A DNA stretch of 46,899 nucleotides, taken from the NCBI GenBank assembly GCA_035622335.1, contig DASPVO010000031.1:1-46899 (forward strand), written 5' to 3'. Shown here piece after piece: positions 30,532 to 37,359 of this stretch. Numbering within the stretch: the first letter of the stretch is position 1; each line of letters opens with the position of its first letter. The DNA is from DATJAJ01 sp035622335 (GTDB taxonomy: Archaea > Thermoproteota > Nitrososphaeria > Nitrososphaerales > Gagatemarchaeaceae). Made by a program: the position numbers and the translations under genes. The notes under the pieces were generated by a model, which ran no database searches, was not told the origin of the DNA, and worked only from the letters and a program-made list of their open reading frames with translations.

Positions 30532-31944
30532 TCATCTCCGGTACTTGTAGTGTCTCTCGAAAATGTCTTCGGTCTGCTGGACCTCAGGGGTCGTCTCTCC
30601 GGTCAGCGCTATCAAGGTCTCCCTGTCAACGAGTCTTCTGCGCTCGCCCTCCCACTTCCCCTCGATCATGAACCTCGCACCCTCTCTGGTCTGTTCGATG
30701 GGGACGCGCGAGAGCACGGGTTCGAAGAAGCCCAGCACCACCATCCTCTTCGCTTCGTCTGCGTTGAGCCCGCGGGCCATGAGGTAGAAGAGCTGCTCTT
30801 CATCGATCTGAGCGACAGACGCGGAGTGCGTGGCCTTCACCTCGTTCGTCAGAATGTCGAGCCCAGGAATCCCGTCAGACTTTGCCCTCCTGTCGAGTAT
30901 CATCGCGTGGTGCGCGAGGTAAGCTCTCGAATTCTTCGAAGATGGCCCAATCCTGATCATGCCCTTGAAGATCGACTGTGACTCGTCCTTCAGAACGCCC
31001 CTAGCCTGAGTCGAACCCGTCGAATCGGCGGAGTTGTGGAGGAGATTCGTCTCGAAGTCGTACCTCTGTTTTTCGTCGGTGAAGAATATCTCGAACCCCT
31101 CGGCTTCTGATCCCCTCCCATCCAAGAGGAAGTTGGTTCGCGACCGTGAGACGGAAGACCCGAGCGAGACCGAGCTAAAGGTTACCTTTGAGTCGTTCTT
31201 CGCCTGGAGCGCCCTGTTGCTCAGGTTGACCGACTCCTGGTCGAGGAGCTGGACTGAACTGAAATCGACCCTCGCTCCCGCATTCGCGCGCACTTCCACG
31301 GCGGAGGTGACTAGTGCAGGAGACTTCGTAGCGGAATAGAGCTCTTCGAGGAAAACCACCCTAGACCCCTCCTCGGCGTAGACCACCGTCTGCTCAACTA
31401 TGCTCGTCGTTGGGTCCCTGAGGAGAAGCATCTTCCTCAACGGCTTCGGGACCCGGACTTCCTTGGGGACGTAGATGAATGTCCCGGAGTTGAAGAAAGC
31501 GTTCGTAAAGGCTGCGTACCTGTCGTCCTCGGACTTCACGAGCCTCTCCGAAAGGACCGTCTTGACCAACCGTTCGTTCCATTCCAGCGCCTCGCTGATT
31601 GTGAGCAGTTTGACCCCTGCGGCCGCCACTTCGGGTTCGAGTTCGGCGTGGACCTCGGTCTCGTTTCCCTGAAGAACTATGTTGTTCTCCCTTCCAGTCA
31701 GATAGTCCTTGAAGAAAGACCGCAGGTCGACGGACGACTTCTGTGCCACGACACCGAACCTTGACTCGTCAAAGCGGGAAATCTCCGCGTACTTCGTGTA
31801 GAGGGCGTTCTTCTCAGTGGGCAGGGCCGAGTAGAGCCCGAACGCCTTCAGCCTCAGGTTGGTCAGCCATCCCGGCTCTTTCAGGAACTCGGAGAGCGAC
31901 CTCACAGCGTCTTCGCTGAACGCACCGGCTAGTCTCTGAGACAA
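30532..31944 (-). CDS. sufD: Fe-S cluster assembly protein SufD (SufBD family)
   Basis: 470 residues. It has the beta-helix core of SufB/SufD proteins and ends with the conserved GFFEPVLSRVPIEQTREGARF helix region, and HSASVAQIDEEQLFYLMARG, where the family histidine sits. It partners SufB and SufC to make the SufBCD scaffold. The N-terminal helical domain contains PGWLTNLRLKAFGLYSALP. It lies 30 nt after sufB. Confidence 0.93.
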   Translation of the reverse strand: MSQRLAGAFSEDAVRSLSEFLKEPGWLTNLRLKAFGLYSALPTEKNALYTKYAEISRFDESRFGVVAQKSSVDLRSFFKDYLTGRENNIVLQGNETEVHAELEPEVAAAGVKLLTISEALEWNERLVKTVLSERLVKSEDDRYAAFTNAFFNSGTFIYVPKEVRVPKPLRKMLLLRDPTTSIVEQTVVYAEEGSRVVFLEELYSATKSPALVTSAVEVRANAGARVDFSSVQLLDQESVNLSNRALQAKNDSKVTFSSVSLGSSVSRSRTNFLLDGRGSEAEGFEIFFTDEKQRYDFETNLLHNSADSTGSTQARGVLKDESQSIFKGMIRIGPSSKNSRAYLAHHAMILDRRAKSDGIPGLDILTNEVKATHSASVAQIDEEQLFYLMARGLNADEAKRMVVLGFFEPVLSRVPIEQTREGARFMIEGKWEGERRRLVDRETLIALTGETTPEVQQTEDIFERHYKYRR

Positions 31945-31974
31945 TCTTGTCCTCCCACCCGCGGTCTGAGTCGC

Positions 31975-33384
31975 TCAGCCTACCGTGTTCGTCATTTCTA
32001 GCGACATCATTCTGTTGAATTCGACCGCATACGCCATAGGGAGCTCCTTCGTGAAAGGCTCGAGGAACCCGTTGACGACCATGCTCAGCGCGTCGCTCTC
32101 CGTTATGCCCCTGGCCATCAGGTAGAAGAGCTGCTCTTCCCCGACCTTTCCGACGCTCGCCTCATGCGTGACGGTCGCGTCGTCTTCCTGGATCTCCATG
32201 TACGGATAGGTGGACGTCGTGCTCTTCTCGTCTATCAGGAGCGCGTCGCACCTGACCGAGCTCTTGACGTTCCTCGCTCCCTTGGCTATGTGCAGCAGAC
32301 CCCTGTAAGCGGTGTGCCCGCCGTCCTTGGAGACAGACCTGGAGATGATCTTCGACGTCGTGTCCTTCGCTAGGTGGATCGCCTTTCCGCCCGTGTCCTG
32401 CACCTGTCCGGCCCCCGCGTATGCGACGGAGATGATGTCGGCCTTTGCCCGGGGTCCGAGCAGATAGATGGACGGATACTTCCTGGTGAGCTTTGACCCG
32501 CCGTTGAAGTCGACCCACGACACCGTCGCGTCCTCGTAGGCGTGGGCTCTCTTCGTCACTAGGTTGAGAACGTCCCGCGACCAGTTCTGTAGCGTGGTGT
32601 ACTTCACGAGCGAGCCCTTCTTTGCGACTATCTCCACGATCGCTGAGTGGAGGGACTGTGAGGAGTAAACAGGAGCCGTGCAACCTTCCACGTAGTTTAC
32701 CTCGCTGTAAGGCTCCCCGATGATCAGCGTCCTCTCGAACTGCCCCATGTTCCTCTCGTTTATCCTGAAGTATGCCTGGAGCGGGGTGGTCACCTTCACG
32801 CCCTCGGGGACGTAGACGAAGCTGCCAGCGCTCCACACGGCGGTCTGGAGGGCGGCGATGAAGTTGTCCTGGTAGGGGACCACCGTGCCGAAGTACTTCT
32901 TCATGACATCAGGGTATTCCTTCATCGCGGTGACCGTGTCGCTGAAGACAACCCCCTGCTTTGCGAGGTCGCTCTGAATGCTGTGGTACACAGCCTCGCT
33001 CTCGTAGATGGCCCCGACCCCGGCCAGGAATTTCTTCTCAGCTTCGGTTATACCGAGCTTGTCGTAGGTCCTCTTGATGTAGTCAGGCAGGTCCTCCCAT
33101 GAGGAGGCGGACTTCGAGGTCGGACTCGCGTAGTAGTAAAAACTCTGATAGTCGATTTCTCCCAGCTCGGGTGCCCACTTCGGCACGGGCCTGTCGAGGA
33201 AGTGCTTGAGAGCCTTCAGTCGCAGCTGTTCCATCCAAGCAGGCTCGTCATGGAGCCTCGAGATCTCCTGGACGACTCTCTCGCTTAGACCCTTTATTCC
33301 CTTGACCGCGTAGGAGTCGACCGGGTCGCTGAACCCGTACTTCTCCTTGTAATCCTCAGTTACTATGTCGGTCTTGGTAGACAT
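31975..33384 (-). CDS. sufB: Fe-S cluster assembly protein SufB
   Basis: 469 residues. SufB builds the nascent cluster within SufBCD. Conserved pieces are SFVYVPEGVKVTTPLQAYFR, EPYSEVNYVEGCTAPVYSSQ, LQNWSRDVLNLVTKRA and ATVTHEASVGKVGEEQLFYL. The cysteine in EGCTAP corresponds to the active SufB cysteine region. The start is ATG 33384. The upstream region carries a TATA box (33423-33428) and a copy of the shared 14-bp dyad, so the gene can be transcribed separately from sufC. Confidence 0.96.
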   Translation of the reverse strand: MSTKTDIVTEDYKEKYGFSDPVDSYAVKGIKGLSERVVQEISRLHDEPAWMEQLRLKALKHFLDRPVPKWAPELGEIDYQSFYYYASPTSKSASSWEDLPDYIKRTYDKLGITEAEKKFLAGVGAIYESEAVYHSIQSDLAKQGVVFSDTVTAMKEYPDVMKKYFGTVVPYQDNFIAALQTAVWSAGSFVYVPEGVKVTTPLQAYFRINERNMGQFERTLIIGEPYSEVNYVEGCTAPVYSSQSLHSAIVEIVAKKGSLVKYTTLQNWSRDVLNLVTKRAHAYEDATVSWVDFNGGSKLTRKYPSIYLLGPRAKADIISVAYAGAGQVQDTGGKAIHLAKDTTSKIISRSVSKDGGHTAYRGLLHIAKGARNVKSSVRCDALLIDEKSTTSTYPYMEIQEDDATVTHEASVGKVGEEQLFYLMARGITESDALSMVVNGFLEPFTKELPMAYAVEFNRMMSLEMTNTVG

Positions 33385-33403
33385 GTGTTCAGAGCGCCAG
33401 AAT

Positions 33404-33417
33404 ATAACATAGGTTAT
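33404..33417. promoter_or_regulatory. putative operator, copy 1 (sufB promoter)
   Basis: ATAACATAGGTTAT, an imperfect dyad. It lies between the TATA box at 33423-33428 and the expected transcription start near 33400. Near-identical copies occur at the sufC and FTR1 promoters. Confidence 0.65.
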
Positions 33418-33448
33418 GGCCGTTTAAAGGTTTCCCACAACGCTGCGG

Positions 33449-34231
33449 CTACGCTGGATTGACCGGGGCCTCTTCGGGCTCGCCCTGGTAGCCGGTGATC
33501 CAAGCATACCCCTTCTCTTCCAGCAGCCTAGAGAGCTCCTCGCCCCCGGACTGGATTATCTTGCCCTGGTACATCACGTGGACGTGTTGAGGCTTGACGT
33601 ACTTCAGTATCCTCTGATAGTGAGTTATCAAGAGAACCCCAGTCGTCGGTCCGGCCACCTTGTTGATGCCTTCCGCCACGATCCTGAGCGCGTCGATGTC
33701 CAGACCAGAGTCCGTCTCGTCCAGCACGGCGAATTTCGGCTCCATCAAAGCCATCTGAAGAATCTCCGCCCTCTTCTTCTCCCCTCCGGAGAACCCCTCG
33801 TTCAGGTATCTGTTGAGGAACGTGTCGTCCATGTTCAACATCTTCAGTTTGTCCTTCACTACCTCGCGGAACTCGAAGATCGTCGGAGGGTCCTTCCCAT
33901 CCACCGTGTGGGCAGCGTTGTATGCAGCCCTCAGGAAGGAGAACATGCTAACTCCCTGCACGGAGACCGGGTACTGGAACGCGAGGAACAGGCCCTGTTT
34001 CACCCTCTTGTCCGCGGTCTTTCCCAAGATCGTGACACCGTCGATGGTAGCTTCGCCGCTCGTGACGACGTACTTGGGGTGCCCCATCAGGGTGTAGGCT
34101 AGGGTGCTCTTGCCGGACCCGTTCGGGCCCATCAGCGCGTGGACTTCACCCTGGCCAATCGTCAGATTGACTCCCTTGAGAATCTCCTTCCCCTCCACGG
34201 TGGCGTGCAGTTCCTTAATCTCGAGTTTCAA
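33449..34231 (-). CDS. sufC: Fe-S cluster assembly ATPase SufC
   Basis: 260 residues from TTG 34231. An ABC-type ATPase that drives conformational change in SufBCD. Walker A is GPNGSGKST (residues 35-43), the signature is GFSGGEKKRAEILQ and the Walker B segment is AVLDETDSGLDID, which is the SufC-specific version. H-loop LLITHYQRIL follows. Separated from sufB by 64 nt that contain an operator copy and a second promoter. Confidence 0.97.
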   Translation of the reverse strand: MKLEIKELHATVEGKEILKGVNLTIGQGEVHALMGPNGSGKSTLAYTLMGHPKYVVTSGEATIDGVTILGKTADKRVKQGLFLAFQYPVSVQGVSMFSFLRAAYNAAHTVDGKDPPTIFEFREVVKDKLKMLNMDDTFLNRYLNEGFSGGEKKRAEILQMALMEPKFAVLDETDSGLDIDALRIVAEGINKVAGPTTGVLLITHYQRILKYVKPQHVHVMYQGKIIQSGGEELSRLLEEKGYAWITGYQGEPEEAPVNPA

Positions 34232-34257
34232 CGGCTATCTTTCAGCGAAGCTGGACT

Positions 34258-34266
34258 GTATATAAA
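34258..34266 (-). promoter_or_regulatory. TATA box for sufC
   Basis: On the minus strand AAATTTATATACAG is centred about 31 nt before TTG 34231, giving a leader of at most a few nucleotides. The operator copy at 34271-34284 abuts it on the upstream side, where the BRE should be. Confidence 0.65.
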
Positions 34267-34270
34267 TTTG

Positions 34271-34284
34271 ATAACATACGTTAT
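34271..34284. promoter_or_regulatory. putative operator, copy 2 (sufC promoter)
   Basis: ATAACATACGTTAT. It differs from copy 1 at one position, and its reverse complement ATAACGTATGTTAT differs from copy 3 at one position. Confidence 0.7.
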
Positions 34285-34347
34285 AATCTCCCTTTGAGAC
34301 ATCCAGGCATAGAGGCTACTTGTTAGGTTGTATCGTGCACAATTCTC

Positions 34348-35421
34348 CTAGGACCGCTCCGGCACTAGTCTCGGCTGAACGGTTCCCCCTCTAGAGGAAG
34401 ATAGTGCAGCATCTACCTGACGACCCATCAGTTTGGACATCCTGCTCTTGGAAACGTAGTAAGCTCCAGCAACGAGCAGCAGCGCGACCGCCTGTCCCAT
34501 GAAGGTCTGGACGTTCGGGAAGATGGAGAGCCACAGGCCCGCCCAAGGCGGGATGTTCTGGAGTGCGGGGATACCGGTCGTCCCGATCCAGCCTGCAAGC
34601 TGCATCTCGTTGACCTCTTCCCCAACCATGACGAAGAGTACGCCGGTCAGCAATGCTCCGGTTGCGACCATCATCCTCCTGTAAGGGAGGCGCCTGTGTC
34701 CCAGGAAGGTAAGATAGCCGGCCGCAACAGTCAGCACGAGGCCTGCCACGGCCCCGTAGTAAACAACGGTCGACCCCATGGAGATGTAGTAGCTCTGGAG
34801 GAAGAGCACGACCTCAACTGACTCGCGGTATACAGAGGCGAAGCCCAGTACCACGAGACCAAAAAGGACACGCCCCGTGCCCTTGCCCTTCCTCTCGGCG
34901 TCAGCGATGAGCGACCTCTTCGCCTTCGTCTGCATGTTGATCCATCCGGACCAGTAGACGCCGTGGAAGAACCAGTTCATCACAACCAAGAGAACAACAA
35001 CTGCAAAGAGTCCGGTGGCCGCCTGCACCGCGAGCGCACCGTAGCTGAGAGTGAGATTGCCCACAACGGAAATTGCTGCGAACCATGTCAGCACCCCGGC
35101 GCAGAAGCCAAGCCCAGCCCCCAACTGTACCGGACGCTGGTACCCGTAGTTCTTCCCTTTGAGACCCGCGACCAGCGCCGCCAACACGAGGATTGATTCC
35201 AGGCCCTCGCGTGTTACGAGGACGGCTATGTCAAGGGCCGCAATTGGAAAAGAGGTCGCCGCCGTCGGGTTCGGGTTGCCCGCTGCGGTTATGCCCTGCC
35301 AGACGAGCACAGCAGCGATGACCACAGCGCCAACAACGATGGCGATCGTTCGACCCAGCTGCTTCAAGTCGACGCGACGCGATGCCTTGCCGACACTAGT
35401 GCTAGCGGTCGCTTGAATCAT
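34348..35421 (-). CDS. FTR1-family iron permease
   Basis: 357 residues from ATG 35421, with about seven membrane helices. Two REXXE iron-binding motifs, the family hallmark, are present: REGLE (71-75) and RESVE (199-203), plus an acidic VGEEVNEMQ loop. FTR1 proteins import iron, usually Fe(III) after oxidation by a partner. The open frame extends 22 codons upstream of the chosen start, but the expected transcription start lies inside that stretch. The promoter carries a copy of the operator found at the suf promoters, suggesting co-regulation by iron or Fe-S status. Confidence 0.92.
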   Translation of the reverse strand: MIQATASTSVGKASRRVDLKQLGRTIAIVVGAVVIAAVLVWQGITAAGNPNPTAATSFPIAALDIAVLVTREGLESILVLAALVAGLKGKNYGYQRPVQLGAGLGFCAGVLTWFAAISVVGNLTLSYGALAVQAATGLFAVVVLLVVMNWFFHGVYWSGWINMQTKAKRSLIADAERKGKGTGRVLFGLVVLGFASVYRESVEVVLFLQSYYISMGSTVVYYGAVAGLVLTVAAGYLTFLGHRRLPYRRMMVATGALLTGVLFVMVGEEVNEMQLAGWIGTTGIPALQNIPPWAGLWLSIFPNVQTFMGQAVALLLVAGAYYVSKSRMSKLMGRQVDAALSSSRGGTVQPRLVPERS

Positions 35422-35464
35422 AGGAACCCCACGCTGGAGCGTACTCCAGATTTCACGAGGCAGT

Positions 35465-35484
35465 ATAACGTATGTAATATTTAA
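35465..35484 (-). promoter_or_regulatory. FTR1 promoter: putative operator copy 3 overlapping TATA
   Basis: The operator-like dyad ATAACGTATGTAAT (35465-35478, plus strand) overlaps the minus-strand TATA box TTAAATATT (35476-35484). Binding there would block TBP. The start codon is about 59 nt from the box centre, so this mRNA has a leader of roughly 30-35 nt. Confidence 0.65.
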
Positions 35485-35485
35485 C

Positions 35486-35522
35486 AATCACGCTGTTAAC
35501 TTTTCAGGTTAACAGTGTGATT
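35486..35522. repeat. 15-bp inverted repeat upstream of the FTR1 gene
   Basis: AATCACGCTGTTAAC (35486-35500) and GTTAACAGTGTGATT (35508-35522) pair at 14 of 15 positions around a 7-nt spacer. It lies directly upstream of the FTR1 TATA box and about 50 nt after the end of the GAF gene, so it may be a second operator or a terminator hairpin for the GAF transcript. Confidence 0.75.
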
Positions 35523-35574
35523 CACAGGGGTGCTGCGATCAATACTAGATGCTCGGCCGATGTCGACTACGGCG

Positions 35575-36051
35575 TCAGCAGACTGGTCCTAGCTTGCCTG
35601 CTACCGCTTCGAGGAATTCCCCGTCGAGCGACGAGAAGGCGTCAACGCGGTCTCCATCGACGTCTATTTCCCCAATCACTTTCCCACCCTTGAAGACAGG
35701 GACCACGATCTCGGCCTTTGTCGAAATGAAGCATTGAAGGTACCTAGGATCCTTGCTGACGTCGGAGACGATCTCAGTCCTCCCAGTCTTTGCTGCGTAT
35801 CCGCAGACTCCCTTCCCTATGGGTATTCTCGTGTGCTGCGTCGCTTCAGGCCCCGACCAGGCCGCCAGGACGAGGTCCTCCCCTTCGACCATGTAGATGC
35901 CGACCCAAGAGTAACCTGGCACTCTCGAGTTCAGAAACCTCACGACTGCATCCGTCGCTGACTTGCCCTTCTTGTGAGAGAGCATTGACTCTATCTCGGA
36001 CAAGAACTCCCTTGCCTGAACTCTGTCGAGCCTGAAGACGTCTGACTTCAA
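35575..36051 (-). CDS. GAF domain protein, free-methionine-sulfoxide-reductase-like
   Basis: 158 residues from TTG 36051. The GAF core GYSWVGIYMVEGEDLVLAAW and RIPIGKGVCGYAAKTGRTEI with KAEIVVPVFKGGKVIGEIDVD matches fRMsr proteins, which reduce free methionine-R-sulfoxide. Two of the three fRMsr cysteines are present with the right spacing (C83 and C107), but the first, expected at position 73, is histidine. It may be a two-cysteine reductase or a redox sensor. It follows the aquaporin gene by 8 nt and precedes the FTR1 permease. Confidence 0.8.
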   Translation of the reverse strand: MKSDVFRLDRVQAREFLSEIESMLSHKKGKSATDAVVRFLNSRVPGYSWVGIYMVEGEDLVLAAWSGPEATQHTRIPIGKGVCGYAAKTGRTEIVSDVSKDPRYLQCFISTKAEIVVPVFKGGKVIGEIDVDGDRVDAFSSLDGEFLEAVAGKLGPVC

Positions 36052-36059
36052 ATCGGGGT

Positions 36060-36767
36060 TCAGCGGCCGCTCATTGCCCTATATATCTGCGCTGCCACTA
36101 CAGCTCCAAGTATCGGACCTAGAACGTAAATCCAATATTCAGCGAGAGGCTTTGTGCTGAATGCGAGGGATATAATGGCTGGTCCGAAGCTTCTAGCCGG
36201 ATTGAGCGATGCGCCAGAGATCCCACCCACAGCCCAAATGACTGCAGCCAACGACATTCCGATGGCAGATGAGCCCCAGCCGAGAGACTCCTTATCGGTG
36301 CTACCTAGGACTGTCATCACAAGAATGCAGGTGCCGATTGTCTCTGCGATCACGGCCGCGAGTATTGGGTCTGGAAGCGAACCGTTCGGGAGCGTGCTCC
36401 CGAGGTCTGACGTCTTCGCTATCGCCACACCCACCAGCGCGAGCTGGCTGACGCCCGCCACGACGGCCCCAGCGAGTTGTGCTCCTATGTACGGCACTAC
36501 CCGGCTTCGCGGGAACTTTCCGCCCAAGGTGAGACCGATGGTCACGGCGGGGTTGAAGTGGGCGCCCGAAACCTGCGCGACCGCAGCTATACCCACCAAG
36601 AGCGCGATTCCGTGGGCAAGGCCAATGAATCCCAGGCCGAGCGGCACTCCGCCGCTGAATATACCGGGATTCGTCGCCACAGTGATCGCGAGGGGCCCTA
36701 TGAAGGTGAGCACGAAGGTCCCCCACGCCTCCGCGATCAGAGCTTGGGTGAGCGGTCGCTCCGCCAT
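36060..36767 (-). CDS. aquaporin / MIP family channel
   Basis: 235 residues from ATG 36767 (242 from GTG 36788; numbering uses the longer form). Six membrane helices with two NPA boxes: 79-81 in HFNPAVT and 196-198 in SLNPARSFGPA. The second is followed by R, the selectivity-filter arginine. It conducts water or small neutral solutes. The TATA box is about 29 nt before ATG 36767 and too close to the other candidates, so I place the start there. Likely co-transcribed with the GAF protein. Confidence 0.93.
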   Translation of the reverse strand: MAERPLTQALIAEAWGTFVLTFIGPLAITVATNPGIFSGGVPLGLGFIGLAHGIALLVGIAAVAQVSGAHFNPAVTIGLTLGGKFPRSRVVPYIGAQLAGAVVAGVSQLALVGVAIAKTSDLGSTLPNGSLPDPILAAVIAETIGTCILVMTVLGSTDKESLGWGSSAIGMSLAAVIWAVGGISGASLNPARSFGPAIISLAFSTKPLAEYWIYVLGPILGAVVAAQIYRAMSGR

Positions 36768-36793
36768 CGCACCCATCTCACCGGACACTCGAC

Positions 36794-36799
36794 TTAAAA
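36794..36799 (-). promoter_or_regulatory. TATA box for the aquaporin gene
   Basis: Minus strand CGCTTTTAAGTCG, centred near 36796.5. It is 8 nt from GTG 36788, 20 nt from ATG 36776 and 29 nt from ATG 36767. Confidence 0.55.
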
Positions 36800-36854
36800 G
36801 CGTCGGAGCCGCGCTCCAGCAAAGCTTTTCGAGGCCGACGAGCCGGTTCCGACG

Positions 36855-37316
36855 TTGCAGTATTCAAAGTGGGTGGCCATAGGGATATGCATCGCCCTTG
36901 TGCTGGGTTCATATGAGGCATGGAACTATTCCACCTCTGCGTTCAACCCCAACCCCTCTGCGTCATCCCTCGCCGTCTCACAATGCTCCATGCTTCAATG
37001 CGGTAGATTCGGGATCCTATCGGCCAACCTCACCGTCATCAACAGTACAGAAGCAGACGTCCTCAGTCAATACATAGGACTGGAGGTGTTGCCGAGCGGA
37101 GCGGCGCCCCTAACAGAGTTACACGTGTACCTAGACAACATCTCAATAGGCACTGAGCCGGGCCCCTTCGCTCTAGGCAAAGCCTACGAGTTTGAACTAG
37201 GAGTCCCCACATCTATAGTTATCAATCCAGGCACACGTTATGCTCTCGAGGTCGAGGGAGTCTATGGCACCGAAGGAGATGTCCTCGTGTCTGTCGGTGT
37301 GATAGCGGCGGGCTGA
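36855..37316 (+). CDS. membrane-anchored extracytoplasmic protein, unknown
   Basis: 153 residues from TTG 36855. An N-terminal hydrophobic helix (about residues 6-24, WVAIGICIALVLGSYEAW) acts as an anchor or uncleaved signal. The rest is a probable beta-rich extracellular domain with two cysteines close together (SQCSMLQCGRFG). It includes ILSANLTVINSTEADVLSQY and YALEVEGVYGTEGDVLVSVG, the pattern of a small immunoglobulin-like or fibronectin-like fold. No family recognised. It lies 43 nt before the thermosome gene in the same orientation but with a separate promoter between them. Confidence 0.6.
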   Translation: MQYSKWVAIGICIALVLGSYEAWNYSTSAFNPNPSASSLAVSQCSMLQCGRFGILSANLTVINSTEADVLSQYIGLEVLPSGAAPLTELHVYLDNISIGTEPGPFALGKAYEFELGVPTSIVINPGTRYALEVEGVYGTEGDVLVSVGVIAAG

Positions 37317-37322
37317 GAATTC

Positions 37323-37346
37323 TTATATACAACACGCAGTTGTATA
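37323..37346 (+). promoter_or_regulatory. thermosome promoter with a perfect dyad over the TATA box
   Basis: TATA element TTATATAC (37323-37330) is overlapped by an 8-bp perfect inverted repeat, TATACAAC-ACGCA-GTTGTATA (37326-37346). The ATG is 33 nt from the box centre, giving a leader of about 8 nt. The dyad covers the region between TATA and start, a position suited to a heat-shock repressor. Confidence 0.65.
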
Positions 37347-37359
37347 CCCTGATTTACAA

